From Euglena gracilis (Eukaryota > Euglenida > Euglenophyceae > Euglenales): DNA of 64,000 bases. Numbering within the stretch: the first letter of the stretch is position 1; each line of letters starts with the position of its first letter. Positions 45,403 to 55,900 of the stretch are shown in pieces. Below the pieces are notes generated by a model. The model searched no databases. It was not told the origin of the DNA and was given only the letters and a program-made list of their open reading frames with translations. Location of the stretch: contig CP154956.1 in the NCBI GenBank assembly GCA_039621445.1, positions 91,979,934-92,043,933 of the forward strand. Reading direction: 5' to 3'. Position numbers and translations under genes: made by a program.

Positions 45403-46149
45403 TTATATTCTGGGGGGGGGGGCTGTCTGAGCCAATCTTGGGCCTCCCCCCCCAAGGGCTGATGTGGTGTGGATGGTTCTTGAATGTGGTGGCCTCCATT
45501 GGCCTTCATATCCATCTGTCCTCCATTTGGCCTTCAGGCCTGCCTGGCCTCCATTGGCTTTCTCTCCAGATCTTCTCTTGTGCCTTCTCTGTCCCTCTTG
45601 ATTCCCCAGATAAGCCACCTTGGCATGATTTTCTTGAGGGTCTTGATGCCAGCTGTCGTGGCATCTGCTTGCTGCCCCTGGGGGGTTTATTTTTGAGGGT
45701 GCTGGGGGAAAGTTGAACATACCTTTCCCCAATGGGATCTTTCCAGGCTGGGATACTGGCTGGAATAGCCTTGCCCCTGGGCCTTCTGCCCTCTGGGATG
45801 ATGGCTGCAATAGCTTTGATTCTGGGCCCCAGGTCCTGTTGAATGATGGCTGCCATAGCCTTGATGTTGACTTGAATCCATTGGACTTCTGATAGTTTTT
45901 GAAAGGCTGCCATAGCCATTGCTTTGTCCCTGGAAAGGGAGGAACAGAGAAAAAGGGGGGGTTGGTGATGGTACACCCCTTCTGTCTTCTTGTCCTCCTG
46001 ACCACAGGTGTCCATGGTCCGTCGCCGTTACAATACTGAATGGGTGATTTTGAAAGCTTTGATGCAGTGGGGGGTGGGGGTTGCGACGGCCACGGACTGA
46101 GGTGTTGCTGCCGCCGCTCCATGTTCTGCAGCTGCTGCTGTGTCTCCAC
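45403..46149 (-). pseudogene. DIRS element D gag-like protein
   Basis: The minus-strand frame starts METQQQLQNMERRQQHLSPW and contains GDGPWTPVVRRTRRQKG, matching GHGPWTTVARRPRRQKS in element B's gag. The middle is Pro/Gln/Lys-rich and repetitive (QPSFNRTWGP, QPSSQRAEGP, QPVSQPGKIP). A frameshift separates it from the reverse transcriptase part. It is the 5' ORF of the truncated element D. Confidence 0.6.
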
Positions 46150-46436
46150 GTTCCCCAGCTTCAGCTTCAGCTGCTCTCTTGGAAGTTATTTGAAGTTCTT
46201 CATTGCAGTCTCAATTTCTTGAAAGTTCATTCTTCATGGAAGTCCAGCAGTTGACTTTTGTCTTCGTACTTGCAATGCTTCTGGGAATAATTCCAGTTGA
46301 ACTCGAAGAGTTGAAGAGTTGAATTCTTTCTGCTTGAAGTCGAAGTTTCCGAGAAAAGTTTGGTCCACCAGTTGATGATAGTGATAGTCTTTCTGAGTGC
46401 AATGCTCCTCGTAAATAATTTTGTTGAGTCTGGGGG

Positions 46437-46615
46437 GGCTCCTCACCCTTTCTGCTCCAACCTGGCTCCTTCAGGGCCTCCCACGACGGAGTAGGGCCGC
46501 CTTGTTGGAATCCCCCCCGCCTCGTCTTTTGGGAAGTCTGGGCCTCACCCTTTCTGATCCAACCTGACTTCTGCAGGGTTTCCCACCTTGGAATAGGGGC
46601 TCCTTATTGGAACAT
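46437..46615. repeat. Tandem duplication, about 105 bp unit
   Basis: CCTCACCCTTTCTGCTCCAA (46,442) recurs as CCTCACCCTTTCTGATCCAA (46,545) with about 70 aligned bases. It lies in the 5' leader side of element D. Confidence 0.7.
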
Positions 46616-46889
46616 CCAAACTTCCGCTCCACTTTTGCCAACCCAGCCAGCCACAGCATCAAATCAGTCCAGGATCACACAAACCAATGGAGATAGTATC
46701 ATGGCGATTGCCGTTTCCTGATGGTCCAAAAATCGGAGTGGAATTGGTTTGGCCACAGAGGGTAATAATGCCTAATTTGGCAGTATTTTAGCTTGTGGGG
46801 GACTGTGGAGGCTGCTGCCCCCCAAAATTTTTCAGTTAAGCCCGTAACGGTGAAATTCTTTCTCCTTGGGGTCGCAGGGCATAATTAGG

Positions 46890-47150
46890 AATTAGCCAAC
46901 TCCCGCCGCAAAAAGCAGCACAAGGCCCGCACAAACACACCAGAGCAGAACAGCCGGCAAGGACACCAGGACCTCACCACCCGCAGCGCGGAGCCCGAAT
47001 GGTTGATTAGGAGTCAGCGAACTCCGGCGAAGAAAGGCGCTGTGGTGAGACGCCTAACCAAGCACAACGAACAACCACACAACACCGCCGGCGAGCAAGG
47101 CATGGCCTCACAATGGCAAAGTGCGGAGCCCGAGGTGTCCACCCACTTTA
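46890..47150 (-). repeat. Two DIRS 5' terminal repeats in tandem (element D end)
   Basis: 46,890-46,997 (GCCAACTCCCGCCG ... GCGCGGAGCCCGAA) and 47,010-47,147 (GAACTCCGGCGAAGAAAGG ... GTGCGGAGCCCGAGGTGTCC) are both right-hand ends of minus-strand DIRS copies. The second contains GGCATGGCCTCACAATGG exactly as in element B's right end (59,118 onward). Two ends in a row imply nested or recombined copies. Confidence 0.7.
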
Positions 47151-48527
47151 GGGAAGTGCGGAGCCGAGGTTTATTTACAGCCTGGCTTCCAGAAAAAAAA
47201 CCAGATAAAATAAATGCCTGAATCGGGGGAACATTTTTGGATTTTTTTGGGGGGGTGTCGATCTGAAGTTTGTTTTAATCCAACCTTGCTTATGAACTTT
47301 TTTTGAGAAAAAGATAAAAACCAGGGGTTTGAATTGGAAAATAAAACTTCGATACAGAAAATAAAGTGGAAGACACTGGAAGAACAACAATGGCAATAGC
47401 AATTCTAGCAATGGCACCAACCGTGTTGCTTCACAACCACTGAAAAACAATTTTTGTGGGTTTGCTAAATGCGTTGGCTGCTCAAGGAAAAGGCAGAAGC
47501 GCAGAGGGGCGAAGAAATTGAGTCTGTCAACCCACACCCAACCCTGGATTTCATTTTCTCCACGTGGTTGGGGGGGTGTCCTGAATGCAAAAACGGAGAG
47601 GGAAGCCTTCACCCTCATGCCGTTCATATCACCCATGCTGAATGCGCAACGAAACACAAAGAACACACCAGTGGATTTCAAACGCTCAAAAATTGTGCAA
47701 CCAAATCCCCAAAGAAAAATGGGTATGGGTTGTTCAAGTCTTCCGGTGAAAACAAAACACGTCGGAGGCCAGTGTAGGGGGAGAGGGAGGCGCTGGCGCC
47801 CGAGGGGGCTGGTCGAGCACTTCACAATACACAGGGGGGCGCGGTTTGAGGGAAGGGAGAGGGTTTGAAGGAACAGGTCGCAAAACGGGAAATGCTAGAA
47901 ACAGGGAAAATTGTGCCCCAGAGGGTGAAATTGCTTGAAACCTCTGCAGGCATCCACCCCCACGTGCTGAATCTTGGCTTTCCCTTTCCTTTCTTGTTTT
48001 TGTTTGTCACTGCGGTGTTTCCCAGAAATGAAAAAAAACCCTGAACCTGCCAAGGAGGGGGTGGGGGTACCCCTTGCCAACATTTACAGGGGTCCGACCA
48101 GTTCCCCACCCTCTTGACAGGAATTAGAGGCACGCAGGAGGACAACACCACCTTTTGTCCAACGGACACGAGAATGGAACAGGTGCAGTGCGAACTGGGG
48201 CGTTCATTTGGTGCTCAAGAATAAAAGAAAAAGAAAACAGCATTTGAAACCGTAATCCCACTTCTAGTGAACAAAAAAAAGTAATCAGGGGATGATTTGT
48301 GCACAGGGAGGGAACTCAACGTGCCCGCAATGGTCGTTTTGCCATCTGTTTCTCCCTTGCAGCAGCAACGCTGGGGAATGTGCAGTGACGTTATAAGAAC
48401 CTCAACCACACGGATGGGCGATGGCTGGGGCAGGCTGGTGCCACATATGTGGTGATGAAGCAGCTGCAGGCATAATACATGTGGGCAAAATGCCATTGAA
48501 GAAGGAGGAAACTGATGTTGATGTTGT

Positions 48528-48564
<37 letters not shown>

Positions 48565-48872
48565 ATCAATAAATGCACCCCCAAAGATTCAGGGGTTTGA
48601 TTTTGAAGCTGAAAATAACACCCCCCGGTGTTGCAAAAAAAAATGCCAGAAAAAAACATGCAGTTCGTAGCGTTGGGAAGATGATGATTCGATCCTCTTG
48701 GGGGGGCAAAATTGTATTCACCAAACAGAACAAGCTACACCGAGAACGCACTGATCGAATCCATCGGTCTTCTGAAATGGGGCACGTAACTTCTACGGGA
48801 CAAATTTCGGGAGTGTGTGTCAGGAACAGCACCGTTGCTGACACGCAAACCGCAAGCCCATAAAACTGAATG
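47151..48872. other. No confident gene; (GAT)n microsatellite
   Basis: A 216-codon minus-strand frame (47,175-47,825) and overlapping plus-strand frames compete with no motif to decide between them. (GAT)n lies at about 48,523-48,563. Confidence 0.35.
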
Positions 48873-50263
48873 CAGGGTTTTTCATTATTACGTGCTGACG
48901 GCCAAAAATCCTGTACGTGATTGAACGTGATTTTATGTGATTTACGCGCAGGCCAAAAATTTTCCGGTTTTTTTTTTAAATACCAATGCACTGGGAACCA
49001 GAACTTAATGAATGAAAAACCTTTCATATGCAATTTCATTCCAAAAAAGCACAAATGTGATGTGTGGGATGTTTGGGATCCAATTCAGCATGCCAAAATC
49101 AAGAGATTACACCAAAGTTCTGGCCCAGATGAGCAAAAAAAAAAACAATCAGCTCCTTGCGATCAGAATGGCTGCCCACTGGAATCAGTCGATGGCATAC
49201 CATTGGCCTGCCAAAATGAAACTAATTGGGAATGCAATCAATGGTACGGCCCATTCATCAGTTCCCACCCACATCAATTTCCCAACAACCTTCTTCCTTG
49301 AAGCAGATTTATGCATCTCAAAGATTCGGTCTGCAGATCGGTAAAGTGTTGATCCTGTCCCAAGTGATCCGGAAACCTGAGAAAAAGAACCAAACAATAC
49401 ATCCCACCAACTTTAGGCCACCTGTGTGTACTTGTCGCAAATGGGTCCGAGGTGCAAAAGCCACACCAAACAGTCGTGCCGCTCAGTTCCCAGGAGTGAT
49501 GAAAGTTCGTGGGAATTTGCTTTGGTGCACATATTGTGACATTTCCCTTGGTTTCAAGGAAAAATGTACTGCTGCAAACCATGTGCAATGTGCGAAGCAC
49601 TTGAAGAATGTAGCCAAAAAACCGCGTGTTGTGAAGAACCCAGGTTTGAAAACGTTTTGGGTATTTTGTAAAAATTATTTTCTGCTTAGGTCCTGCTTCT
49701 GACAAAAGGATTGCCGAAGATGCAGAAAATCAGATGCAAGAAATCTAAAAACTGCTGATTTGAAGGATATTCTACAGGGACTCACCGTGAAAGAGAAACT
49801 CAACGATGATTTTGTGGCAGCTTTCTTACAAGCAGGAATCCCAGTGAACAAGCTGGATCATTCATCTGCGAGAGGGCTTTTTAAGAACTGCTTCCCTTCG
49901 TCAGTTACCACTGCCGCAGTTTCTGCAATTCCATTATAAGAATCAGACATGCGTCCTGCAAAAAAAAGCAAAATAGAAACAAACAATTTCCTTGAAACCC
50001 TGGGGAAGATCTGATCCGTGGTGGCATAAAACTGGGTGTTGAGAAACACCATTATGTCTGCGATGCACTTGCCTTCGACCCAAACGTCCTGAGAAAAAGA
50101 CAAAAACCTTTCATCGCCTTTGATTGTCATATTGATTGTCATATTGTCATACGCGATTCTACGTGATTTTACGTGATTTACGTGATTTTCCAAAAAAAAT
50201 GGATTTAGGTGATTTTACGTGATTTACGTGATTTTACGTGGCACGTAATGATGAAAAACCCTG
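48873..50263 (+). mobile_element. hAT-type DNA transposon with BED-like zinc finger
   Basis: Ends CAGGGTTTTTCATTATTACG and its inverse match at 22 of 23 positions. Flanks CTGAATG (48,866-48,872) and CTGAACG (50,264-50,270) match at 6 of 7. Both subterminal regions carry repeated ACGTGATTT motifs (48,917-48,948; 50,150-50,243), typical transposase-binding architecture. At 1.39 kb it is shorter than an autonomous hAT (usually over 2.5 kb) and encodes only N-terminal modules. Confidence 0.75.
49226..49939 (+). pseudogene. hAT transposase-like N-terminal region (zinc finger and CGGBP1-like segment)
   Basis: First part (to 49,643): WCTYC, then HVQCAKH about 20 residues on, a C-x2-C...H-x4-H BED-type zinc finger at roughly 49,515-49,605, where DNA binding would reside. 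A 46-base GT-AG interval (49,644-49,689) joins it in phase to PASDKRIAEDAENQMQE. A small frameshift near 49,740 leads to KEKLNDDFVAAFLQAGIPVN then KLDHSSARGLFKN (49,739-49,939). This resembles the AFLxAGIPxxKLDHxxxR segment I associate with CGGBP1-like and hAT proteins. No RNase H-like catalytic core or dimerisation domain is visible, so it cannot be a complete transposase. The ATG is not established. Confidence 0.5.
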
Positions 50264-50980
50264 CTGAACGGCAGGGGGGGGGGTGCAAATTCGAGGTTCA
50301 CATCCAAACTTTCAAATAGCAGTTGGCACTTGGAACCTTCGAAGAAAAAATGAATTGCACTACTTGGAGTGGTGGGAAGGAAAATAAAAAGCGGGGTTTG
50401 GGCCAAAAAAAAAATGAGCGCAAGATGGGAACGAGACGGCGTTCCCTGTGTCAGTTACCGGCACTGAAATGCATAAATGATCGCACAAACTTGTTCTTTC
50501 CTAAACGCGTGCAAACTGGTACCAGATAAACCGGTATGGAATTTGGGTTGCACAACCTTCTCTCCTGCTTTCCGGCTCCCGCACAACACACAGACATTCA
50601 GTGTGAATGGCACCCTTGAAAACTCCCCGACACCCTGAGAAACCACAATTTATGTGACTCTCAGAAAATTAAAAAATGCCAGCAGCACAAATCCTGTTGT
50701 CCCTTCTTTTGAAAGGTGCCTGTTGTTGGGATACTTCTGGGGGGTCTGACACGAATGTCGCATACTGTTGGTTCAGGGGATTCGCAGAATGGTGGCAGGA
50801 GTCAATGCACCTAACCTAGCCAGTATTCAATCCAGTTCCTCCCTCCTCTGATGAGCCATACGCGGTTCACATTGCGGAGGCCGTTGACCTGTTCCAGGTC
50901 AAACCCTTGCCGACTGGGCACTGGGGAAAGGGATCACGTTCCACCTCCAAAAGCCTAGTCACTAGCTTTCAGAAAACCAG
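50264..50980. other. No gene seen
   Basis: Non-coding by inspection. Confidence 0.4.
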
Positions 50981-50984
50981 TTCC

Positions 50985-51360
50985 ACTCAGGCTCCCGGGG
51001 GGGGGGTACTGGCTAACCAATCGGCTAGACACTGGAAAAAGTGGACTATCTAGACCCCTCCCCCCGGGGGGGGGGGGTCCGTGGGTTCCCCGGACTGGAA
51101 AAATGAGGTTTTTAACAGGTTTTTGGCTGATTTTGTACCAAAAATTCCCAAAAATGGCCAAAAAACGGGCATTTTTGGCCATTTTTTGGGGTCCCAAAAT
51201 TTTTTTTGGCGCTTCGCGCCGGTCACTGGAAAAAAATTTCCACCAGCTAGCCCTGCTAGCAGACCCCCCCGGGGGGGGGTCTGCTAGAAATCCCACTAGC
51301 CAAATTTGGACTAGCTGCAGTCCAGCCCCCCCCGGGGGGGGTACTGCAATCCCTTAAGCA
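50985..51360. repeat. Cluster of C-run/G-run palindromes
   Basis: Four palindromic junctions: CTCCCGGGGGG near 50,993, CCTCCCCCCGGGGGG near 51,057, CTAGCAGACC...GGTCTGCTAG (51,257-51,290) and CCAGCCCCCCCCGGGGGGGG near 51,321. The middle also carries GGCGCTTCGCGCC, the palindrome seen in the 27,668 mini-element. The outer ends (ACCAGTTCC / ACTGGTTCC) are too short to call a TIR. Confidence 0.5.
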
Positions 51361-52250
51361 AAAAACTGGTTCCAATCCATCTCTATTTTCATTTTTCAGA
51401 GCGTTTCTGGCGCGCGCCTTCTCAGCGCGACTTTACATAAGAGTCCTGAGCCCAAAACCAGTCAGTCATCTGAAGAGGTGGGTAGAACACACCGAGGATG
51501 GGGCCCGTTCTGAACCCCAACTGCATCTCCCCTCACACCAAAGAGAACACATGAGGGATACATACAAAAAAGGGAGAGGTGCAAGTTGGGTAGTTCGCTG
51601 CAAATTCTGCGACGGGGCGGGAAAATCGGAAGCATCATTCAGACAATCTTCCTGACAATATCTATCACTGGTTTTCCAGCCACCACAACTGCCCAACAGT
51701 GGGGCTTTTCCTTTTCCACAAGCTGACAGCAATTTGAGGATCCCAATACCTACCGCCCCCTCGTGAGAAAAGAAATCAGCAAACACAGCGGTAGGGATAA
51801 TCCTGTAAGGCTTGGGTCAACGAGCTGCCACCGGCAAGAACATCTTACAAGGCGATTGTTCTGAATACTTGTGGTCAAAATAAAAAAAATGATACCCGGA
51901 TTTAATGCTTTAAAGCCCTCGAAAAATTGAAAACGGGAAAATGTCACCTTTAGTCAAAAAACTGTTGCAGTAGAAGGAGGTGATGGAGGTGATTGGAGAT
52001 GGAGGTGTCCAAACCATTGCTTACAGAAAAGGACCCTGAGGTGATCATTTTCCACTTCCAAAAAAACCATCATCTTTTTCCTGAAGAATTTTAAAAACCT
52101 CCCAACCCCTGGCCGTTTGCTCCAGCCACTCGGCCCAAAAAAATATGATTTTTTAACTTAAATTTTGTCTGCTGTAACTTTGCCAACCCTTTATGCTCAT
52201 TTTTCTTCTTTTGTAGAAATTGTATCACACATTTTTATGAAAATGCTTTG
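51361..52250. other. No gene seen
   Basis: Non-coding by inspection; short frames only. Confidence 0.4.
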
Positions 52251-52365
<115 letters not shown>

Positions 52366-52485
52366 CACGCACATTTTCTTAAACAAGAAAAAGCAGACGT
52401 AAACCTCTGGGGGGATCCCAATAAATGATGCAGGGGGGCTTGTCCTGGGGGGGGGGTCACTTTCCACGATCAAAAAAAATCCATA

Positions 52486-52540
52486 ATTAGTTAGTTAGTT
52501 AGTTACTTTTTACTTGTTAGTTAGTTAATTAGTCACTTTT
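52486..52540 (+). repeat. (TTAG)n short repeat
   Basis: TTAGTTAGTTAG units broken by a T-rich spacer. Confidence 0.7.
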
Positions 52541-52621
52541 TGTAACCAGTCACCAACTTCCTGGGCCCCCATGTTCGGGCCCAGCTCTCCATTCAGGAAT
52601 TCCATGGGGAAGAATATTTTG

Positions 52622-52634
52622 NNNNNNNNNNNNN
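52622..52634. other. Assembly gap (13 N)
   Basis: Thirteen unresolved bases; their true length is unknown. Confidence 0.99.
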
Positions 52635-52685
52635 GAGCTAAACTGTTAAATTGTGTGCTTGCTTATTTTTTTCCTTTCTTTGCAG

Positions 52686-52798
52686 CGGCTCCAAGAACTT
52701 GGTGTGGGTGAAACCCAAGGCGTAGATGCCGCAGAAGGACAGGGGACAGGAATGGCGGGAAGGTGTTGCAACAGTTCTGCTGTTGCCCCTCGGCCCAG
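52686..52798 (+). CDS. Possible internal exon, unknown protein
   Basis: A strong pyrimidine tract ending TTTCTTTGCAG precedes, and CCCAG|GTTGGT follows. The one fully open frame reads RLQELGVGETQGVDAAEGQG and onward. Nothing is recognised. A further acceptor-like site (CTCCCCTGCAG, 53,613) precedes a frame beginning ILTHWGKDLFSALANPIP. These may be exons of one host gene, but no chain could be proved. Confidence 0.25.
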
Positions 52799-53868
52799 GT
52801 TGGTTTTGTCAGTGCGATCGATATTGGTCAACGCTGGCTGATTGATTTTGTCATTTCTTGTCGATGTGAAATTGGGGTTAAGCCTGTTACACTCTTTGGG
52901 TTTAATGTTTCTTCCTCGCAATCAACCTAACGCGCACCAATGTCATGAGAGGACAGAGGTGTTAAACAGAAAAATGTCAGCAGGCATGGGTCGAAGGAGG
53001 TTTCGCAGTCGGTGCCATTGTGAGATATTTTCAACCACTCCCCCGAGTCGGTCGATCCGGCCCTGTTGGTTGTCTGGGAGGTGGGGAGGCAGCTCCTGGT
53101 GGGAACCTGCCCCGCCCACCTCCAGACAGACGGGGAGTGGAGTGCAAGCCTGCCTGATCGTCTGCAAAGTAGGGCGGTGGGTGTCATCGTCCCAAGCCAG
53201 ATGCGTGGCCTGAGCAAAGGCCAATTTTCAAGGGGGGGGTCAGAATTGTTTTCTGTTGTCTGTGAGCTTCATTTCCCAGAATCTCAAAAGAAAGAAGAAA
53301 ACTTCACAAGGCCAGCCTGCTGTCGAAGGATTTTCTTTGCCCTTGGGCTGCGGGGAGGCTGATTTTGTGCCGCGAAGACCAGCATTTGCACTGACTTGAA
53401 TCATTGTTGCCTGTTGTGCGCAGGACACCCTCACCCCATTGTAAAACCCCGTGATTCGCCGACATTTCAACATCTGAGCGTGGACCATTCAAACTTGGAA
53501 ACTGGCTATTGGTTTGTTTCGTGGTGTTTGGTTCGAAGTGACCGTCAGCATGCAACTCCGTGTCAACAGCTCATCCCAGCAACCTTCGCTGTTGCCCTCT
53601 TTTCTCCCCTGCAGCAATTTTGACCCATTGGGGAAAGGACCTCTTCAGTGCCCTGGCGAATCCAATCCCCAAATCAGGGTTCCATCATTTCTTTTCACAG
53701 CTTTTCGCGACAGCCCCAATTTTTGGCCAAAGACCCCCCCGAAACTGAGATGATCACCAGCTTTCTCAAAACCATTTTGGACACTTTTTTTTGGCAGTTT
53801 TTATGGCATCCTTCAAGGTTTTTCGCACGGTTCAACCTCTGAAACCCCCCCCCAACCTGCGGCTTTCG
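52799..53868. other. Possible intron/exon material, no confident gene
   Basis: See the exon at 52,686; several AG/GT pairs but no phase-consistent chain. Confidence 0.25.
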
Positions 53869-53869
53869 C

Positions 53870-54045
53870 ACTCCCTCGGTGAAAGCCGACAAGAGAGGAA
53901 GATGCACCGAGGGCGAAGCACAAAGACTTTTTTTCTTCAGTTTATTCTTTCAAGTTGTTGTTGACCCCTTCGTTCGGTTCGCTCGTAGACTCAGCCCCTG
54001 CCTTCTTGGTTTCGAAGGGGAAATCAAGAATCAACCAACTTCGGC
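53870..54045 (-). mobile_element. Deleted DIRS copy (two ends fused)
   Basis: ACTCCCTCGGTGAAAGCCGA then CACCGAGGGCGAAGCACAAA resembles element B's left end (54,397 onward). TTCGAAGGGGAAATCAAGAA then CAACCAACTTCGGCGA resembles the inner part of B's right end (59,011-59,045). The 70 bp between suggests an internally deleted element. Confidence 0.45.
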
Positions 54046-54391
54046 GAGACCATTCGCGCTCCGAACACTCTGGGGGTGAGATCCCGCTGTGTGCCGGCTG
54101 TTTTGTTGAGCTTGTGTGTATCTTGGTGGGGTGTTTCTTACTGCCTTTTGGTGCCGGAGTTGGCGGATATTCTGAGCCCTTCGAGCGACAAATGGCGCTT
54201 CAATTTACCGATTTCCATCCGAGGAAGAAAGCAGCTTCAATCAAGCATGTGCCAAGAACCAACCAAGAATTTGTGGTCAAGCTGCTTCGGGAAGTTTCCA
54301 CCGACGTGGCGGAAAAAAATCCTCGCGGCGGGCGTCAAGTGGAAAGGGAGCGGACGGAATACCACGCGTGCAGCCCGTGCATTGCGCACCA
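54046..54391 (+). mobile_element. DIRS element F, 5' part, split by element B
   Basis: GACCATTCGCGCTCCGAACA then CTCTGGGGGTGAGATCC matches the left terminus of element A as predicted from A's internal region. GTGCCGGAGTTGGCG then leads to an ATG at 54,192. F is an A/C-type plus-strand element. Element B lies in its ORF1, and F appears to resume at about 59,158. Confidence 0.6.
54192..54391 (+). pseudogene. Element F ORF1 fragment
   Basis: MALQFTDFHPRKKAASIK, then NQEFVVKLLREVSTDVA aligned with the A ORF1 segment NEGNVAKLLVESSPESL. A frameshift at an A7 run leads to KILAAGVKWKGSGRNTTRAA, matching C's GSGQKWTGAGWDTTRCALAV. The frame is cut by element B. After B, the phase GAAVVSAAWTEYLWSFV (from 59,162) resembles C's VAMVESTLQPYLAAYL. 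Confidence 0.5.
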
Positions 54392-54560
54392 TCTCGTACT
54401 CCCTCGAGGCAGACCGAGAAGGGAGGAAGGGACACCGAGGGCGAAGCACAAAGACATTGTGAGGCCATGCCTTGCTCGCCGGCGGTGTTGTGTGATTGTT
54501 CGCTGCGCTGGGTTAGGAGTCCCTGCTTAGTGCCGCCTCGCCGGAGTTGGCTGCATTGTC
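54392..54560 (-). repeat. Element B left terminal repeat
   Basis: 54,457-54,534 (CATTGTGAGGCCATGCC ... GCTTAGTGCC) is the exact inverse of 59,056-59,133. Similarity extends to CGCCGGAGTTGGCTG. The outer 72 bases pair with the internal complementary region. Confidence 0.85.
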
Positions 54561-55900
54561 TCCGACGTGGCGACCGTTGCGCTGTTTCTTTGCCTGGGGG
54601 GGTCCCCCCCCCACCTCCCCCCCCTGGCCCCCATCTTCTGACAGAGGGCGTTTGAAGACAAACTTTCTTAAATGGGTGGGGGGGTCGGGCTCACAATGTC
54701 TTTGTGCTTCGCCCTCGGTGTCCCTTCCTCCCTTCTCGGTCTGCCTCGAGGGAGTACGAGACACCTCGGGCTCCGCACTTTGCCATTGTGAGGCCAGATT
54801 GTGCACTGAAAAAAGGGGGGCCAGGGCATTCTCCAAAGAACCTTGGGCACCAAGTCTTTGATAATGGGCTGTAAAAGCCTCCACCCCCTTCCATTGACCA
54901 ATTTCACAAACTTCTTGGGCAGAAAGGCCCAATTTTTTGAGCAATCCAACCCCTGCCCCTCTGGTGGAGTGGGGTCCCCAAACCTGGGGGGGTACCCCCT
55001 GTTTGGTCAAAAATTCTTTGGTGATAGAAGCAATGGTATCTGCCTTAATGGCTCTGTAGGGGGGTTTTAACGTAATTAAAAGGGGGCCCCCAGGTTTCAT
55101 AAAGAAACGTGTTGCTGCCACATAAGACAACATTAAATGAAAGGGGCTGATTTGTGGGCACTGGGGAATGGAGACAACTCGCTCCCACTTGTGGAGCTTT
55201 TGCCCTTTACGTTTAATTTTGATGTAGGGTGCCCCCCCCAACACACTGGTGGTTCTTTGGACCTGTGCCAAATCTGAAGATCTGTATAAACAGAGGATTC
55301 GTGAACAGAAAATGAGTTGTGTACGCAATGTACATATATCAGAGGGCAGGGGGGACTGTGCCAGCCCCAGGAGGATTGGGAGGGGATCCCAGAATGCCCC
55401 ATATTTCTCCAGGTTTTGGTTCCAAAGCCTTTTATAAGGTGCCAACATGGCATGGAACTTTAGGCCTCCAAAGCCAGGAATCAATAGCATAGCGCTGTAT
55501 GCATTGCGTGCTTGGGCCTTTGAAAATTGAAACAGTTGGATTAAAGCGTCAACCACTTGGTCAGTGGTGGCTTCAGGGGGGGGTACCCCCATTTTGTCCA
55601 AAATTACCCACAAAAGTGTAAAGGCACTTTGGTACCTTTTCAAACTGGGGTTTCTTCCCAGGAAATCTTTAATGGATGAATTTTGTATTTGTTTCCCCTC
55701 CAAAATTTGCCTGAGCAAATCATGCAAAGGAGGGGCCACCTGGGGGGTGGCATTTTTTCCCCCCTGCAATTGGTGAACATACCCATGTAGGGGGTGATTT
55801 TCAGGCAGGGGGTCCCTGGAACTTTCATTTTTATTAACTGGGGCCACCATGTGGCTGAATCCCAGCAGGGGGTGACCATCAAAACTTTGGTCTGTGGAAA
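54513..55900 (-). CDS. Element B tyrosine recombinase
   Basis: Open from at least 55,900 to the stop at 54,513, overlapping the end of the methyltransferase frame by about 250 bases in another frame. N-terminal part: GFSHMVAPVNKNESS, HDLLRQILEGKQI, LKRYQSAFTLLW. Catalytic set: Arg in LYRSSDLAQVQRTT, His and Arg in HSTRGAGVG, the EVCEIGQWK box, and Tyr in AHYQRLGAQ. The C-terminal 80 residues run into the terminal repeat region and may be tail rather than enzyme. It integrates the circular cDNA. The start is not certain; overlap suggests frameshifting or reinitiation. No catalytic residue is missing. Confidence 0.75.
54690..54796 (-). repeat. Element B internal complementary region
   Basis: 54,690-54,761 is the exact inverse of the left terminus (54,392-54,463), and 54,760-54,796 the exact inverse of the right terminus (59,120-59,156). 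End to end it is the complement of the joined circle junction, overlapping at 2-3 bases. Confidence 0.9.

Noticed and set aside
46838-46860. GGTGAAATTCTT resembling a small-subunit rRNA motif
   Set aside because: Only 12 bases match and the surroundings do not resemble rRNA.
47175-47825. 216-codon minus-strand frame
   Set aside because: No motif, no splice or polyadenylation context, and overlapping plus-strand frames are equally plausible.
50981-51375. Possible TIR element with ACCAGT / ACTGGT ends
   Set aside because: The inverted match is only 6 bp and there is no target duplication; kept as a palindrome cluster.
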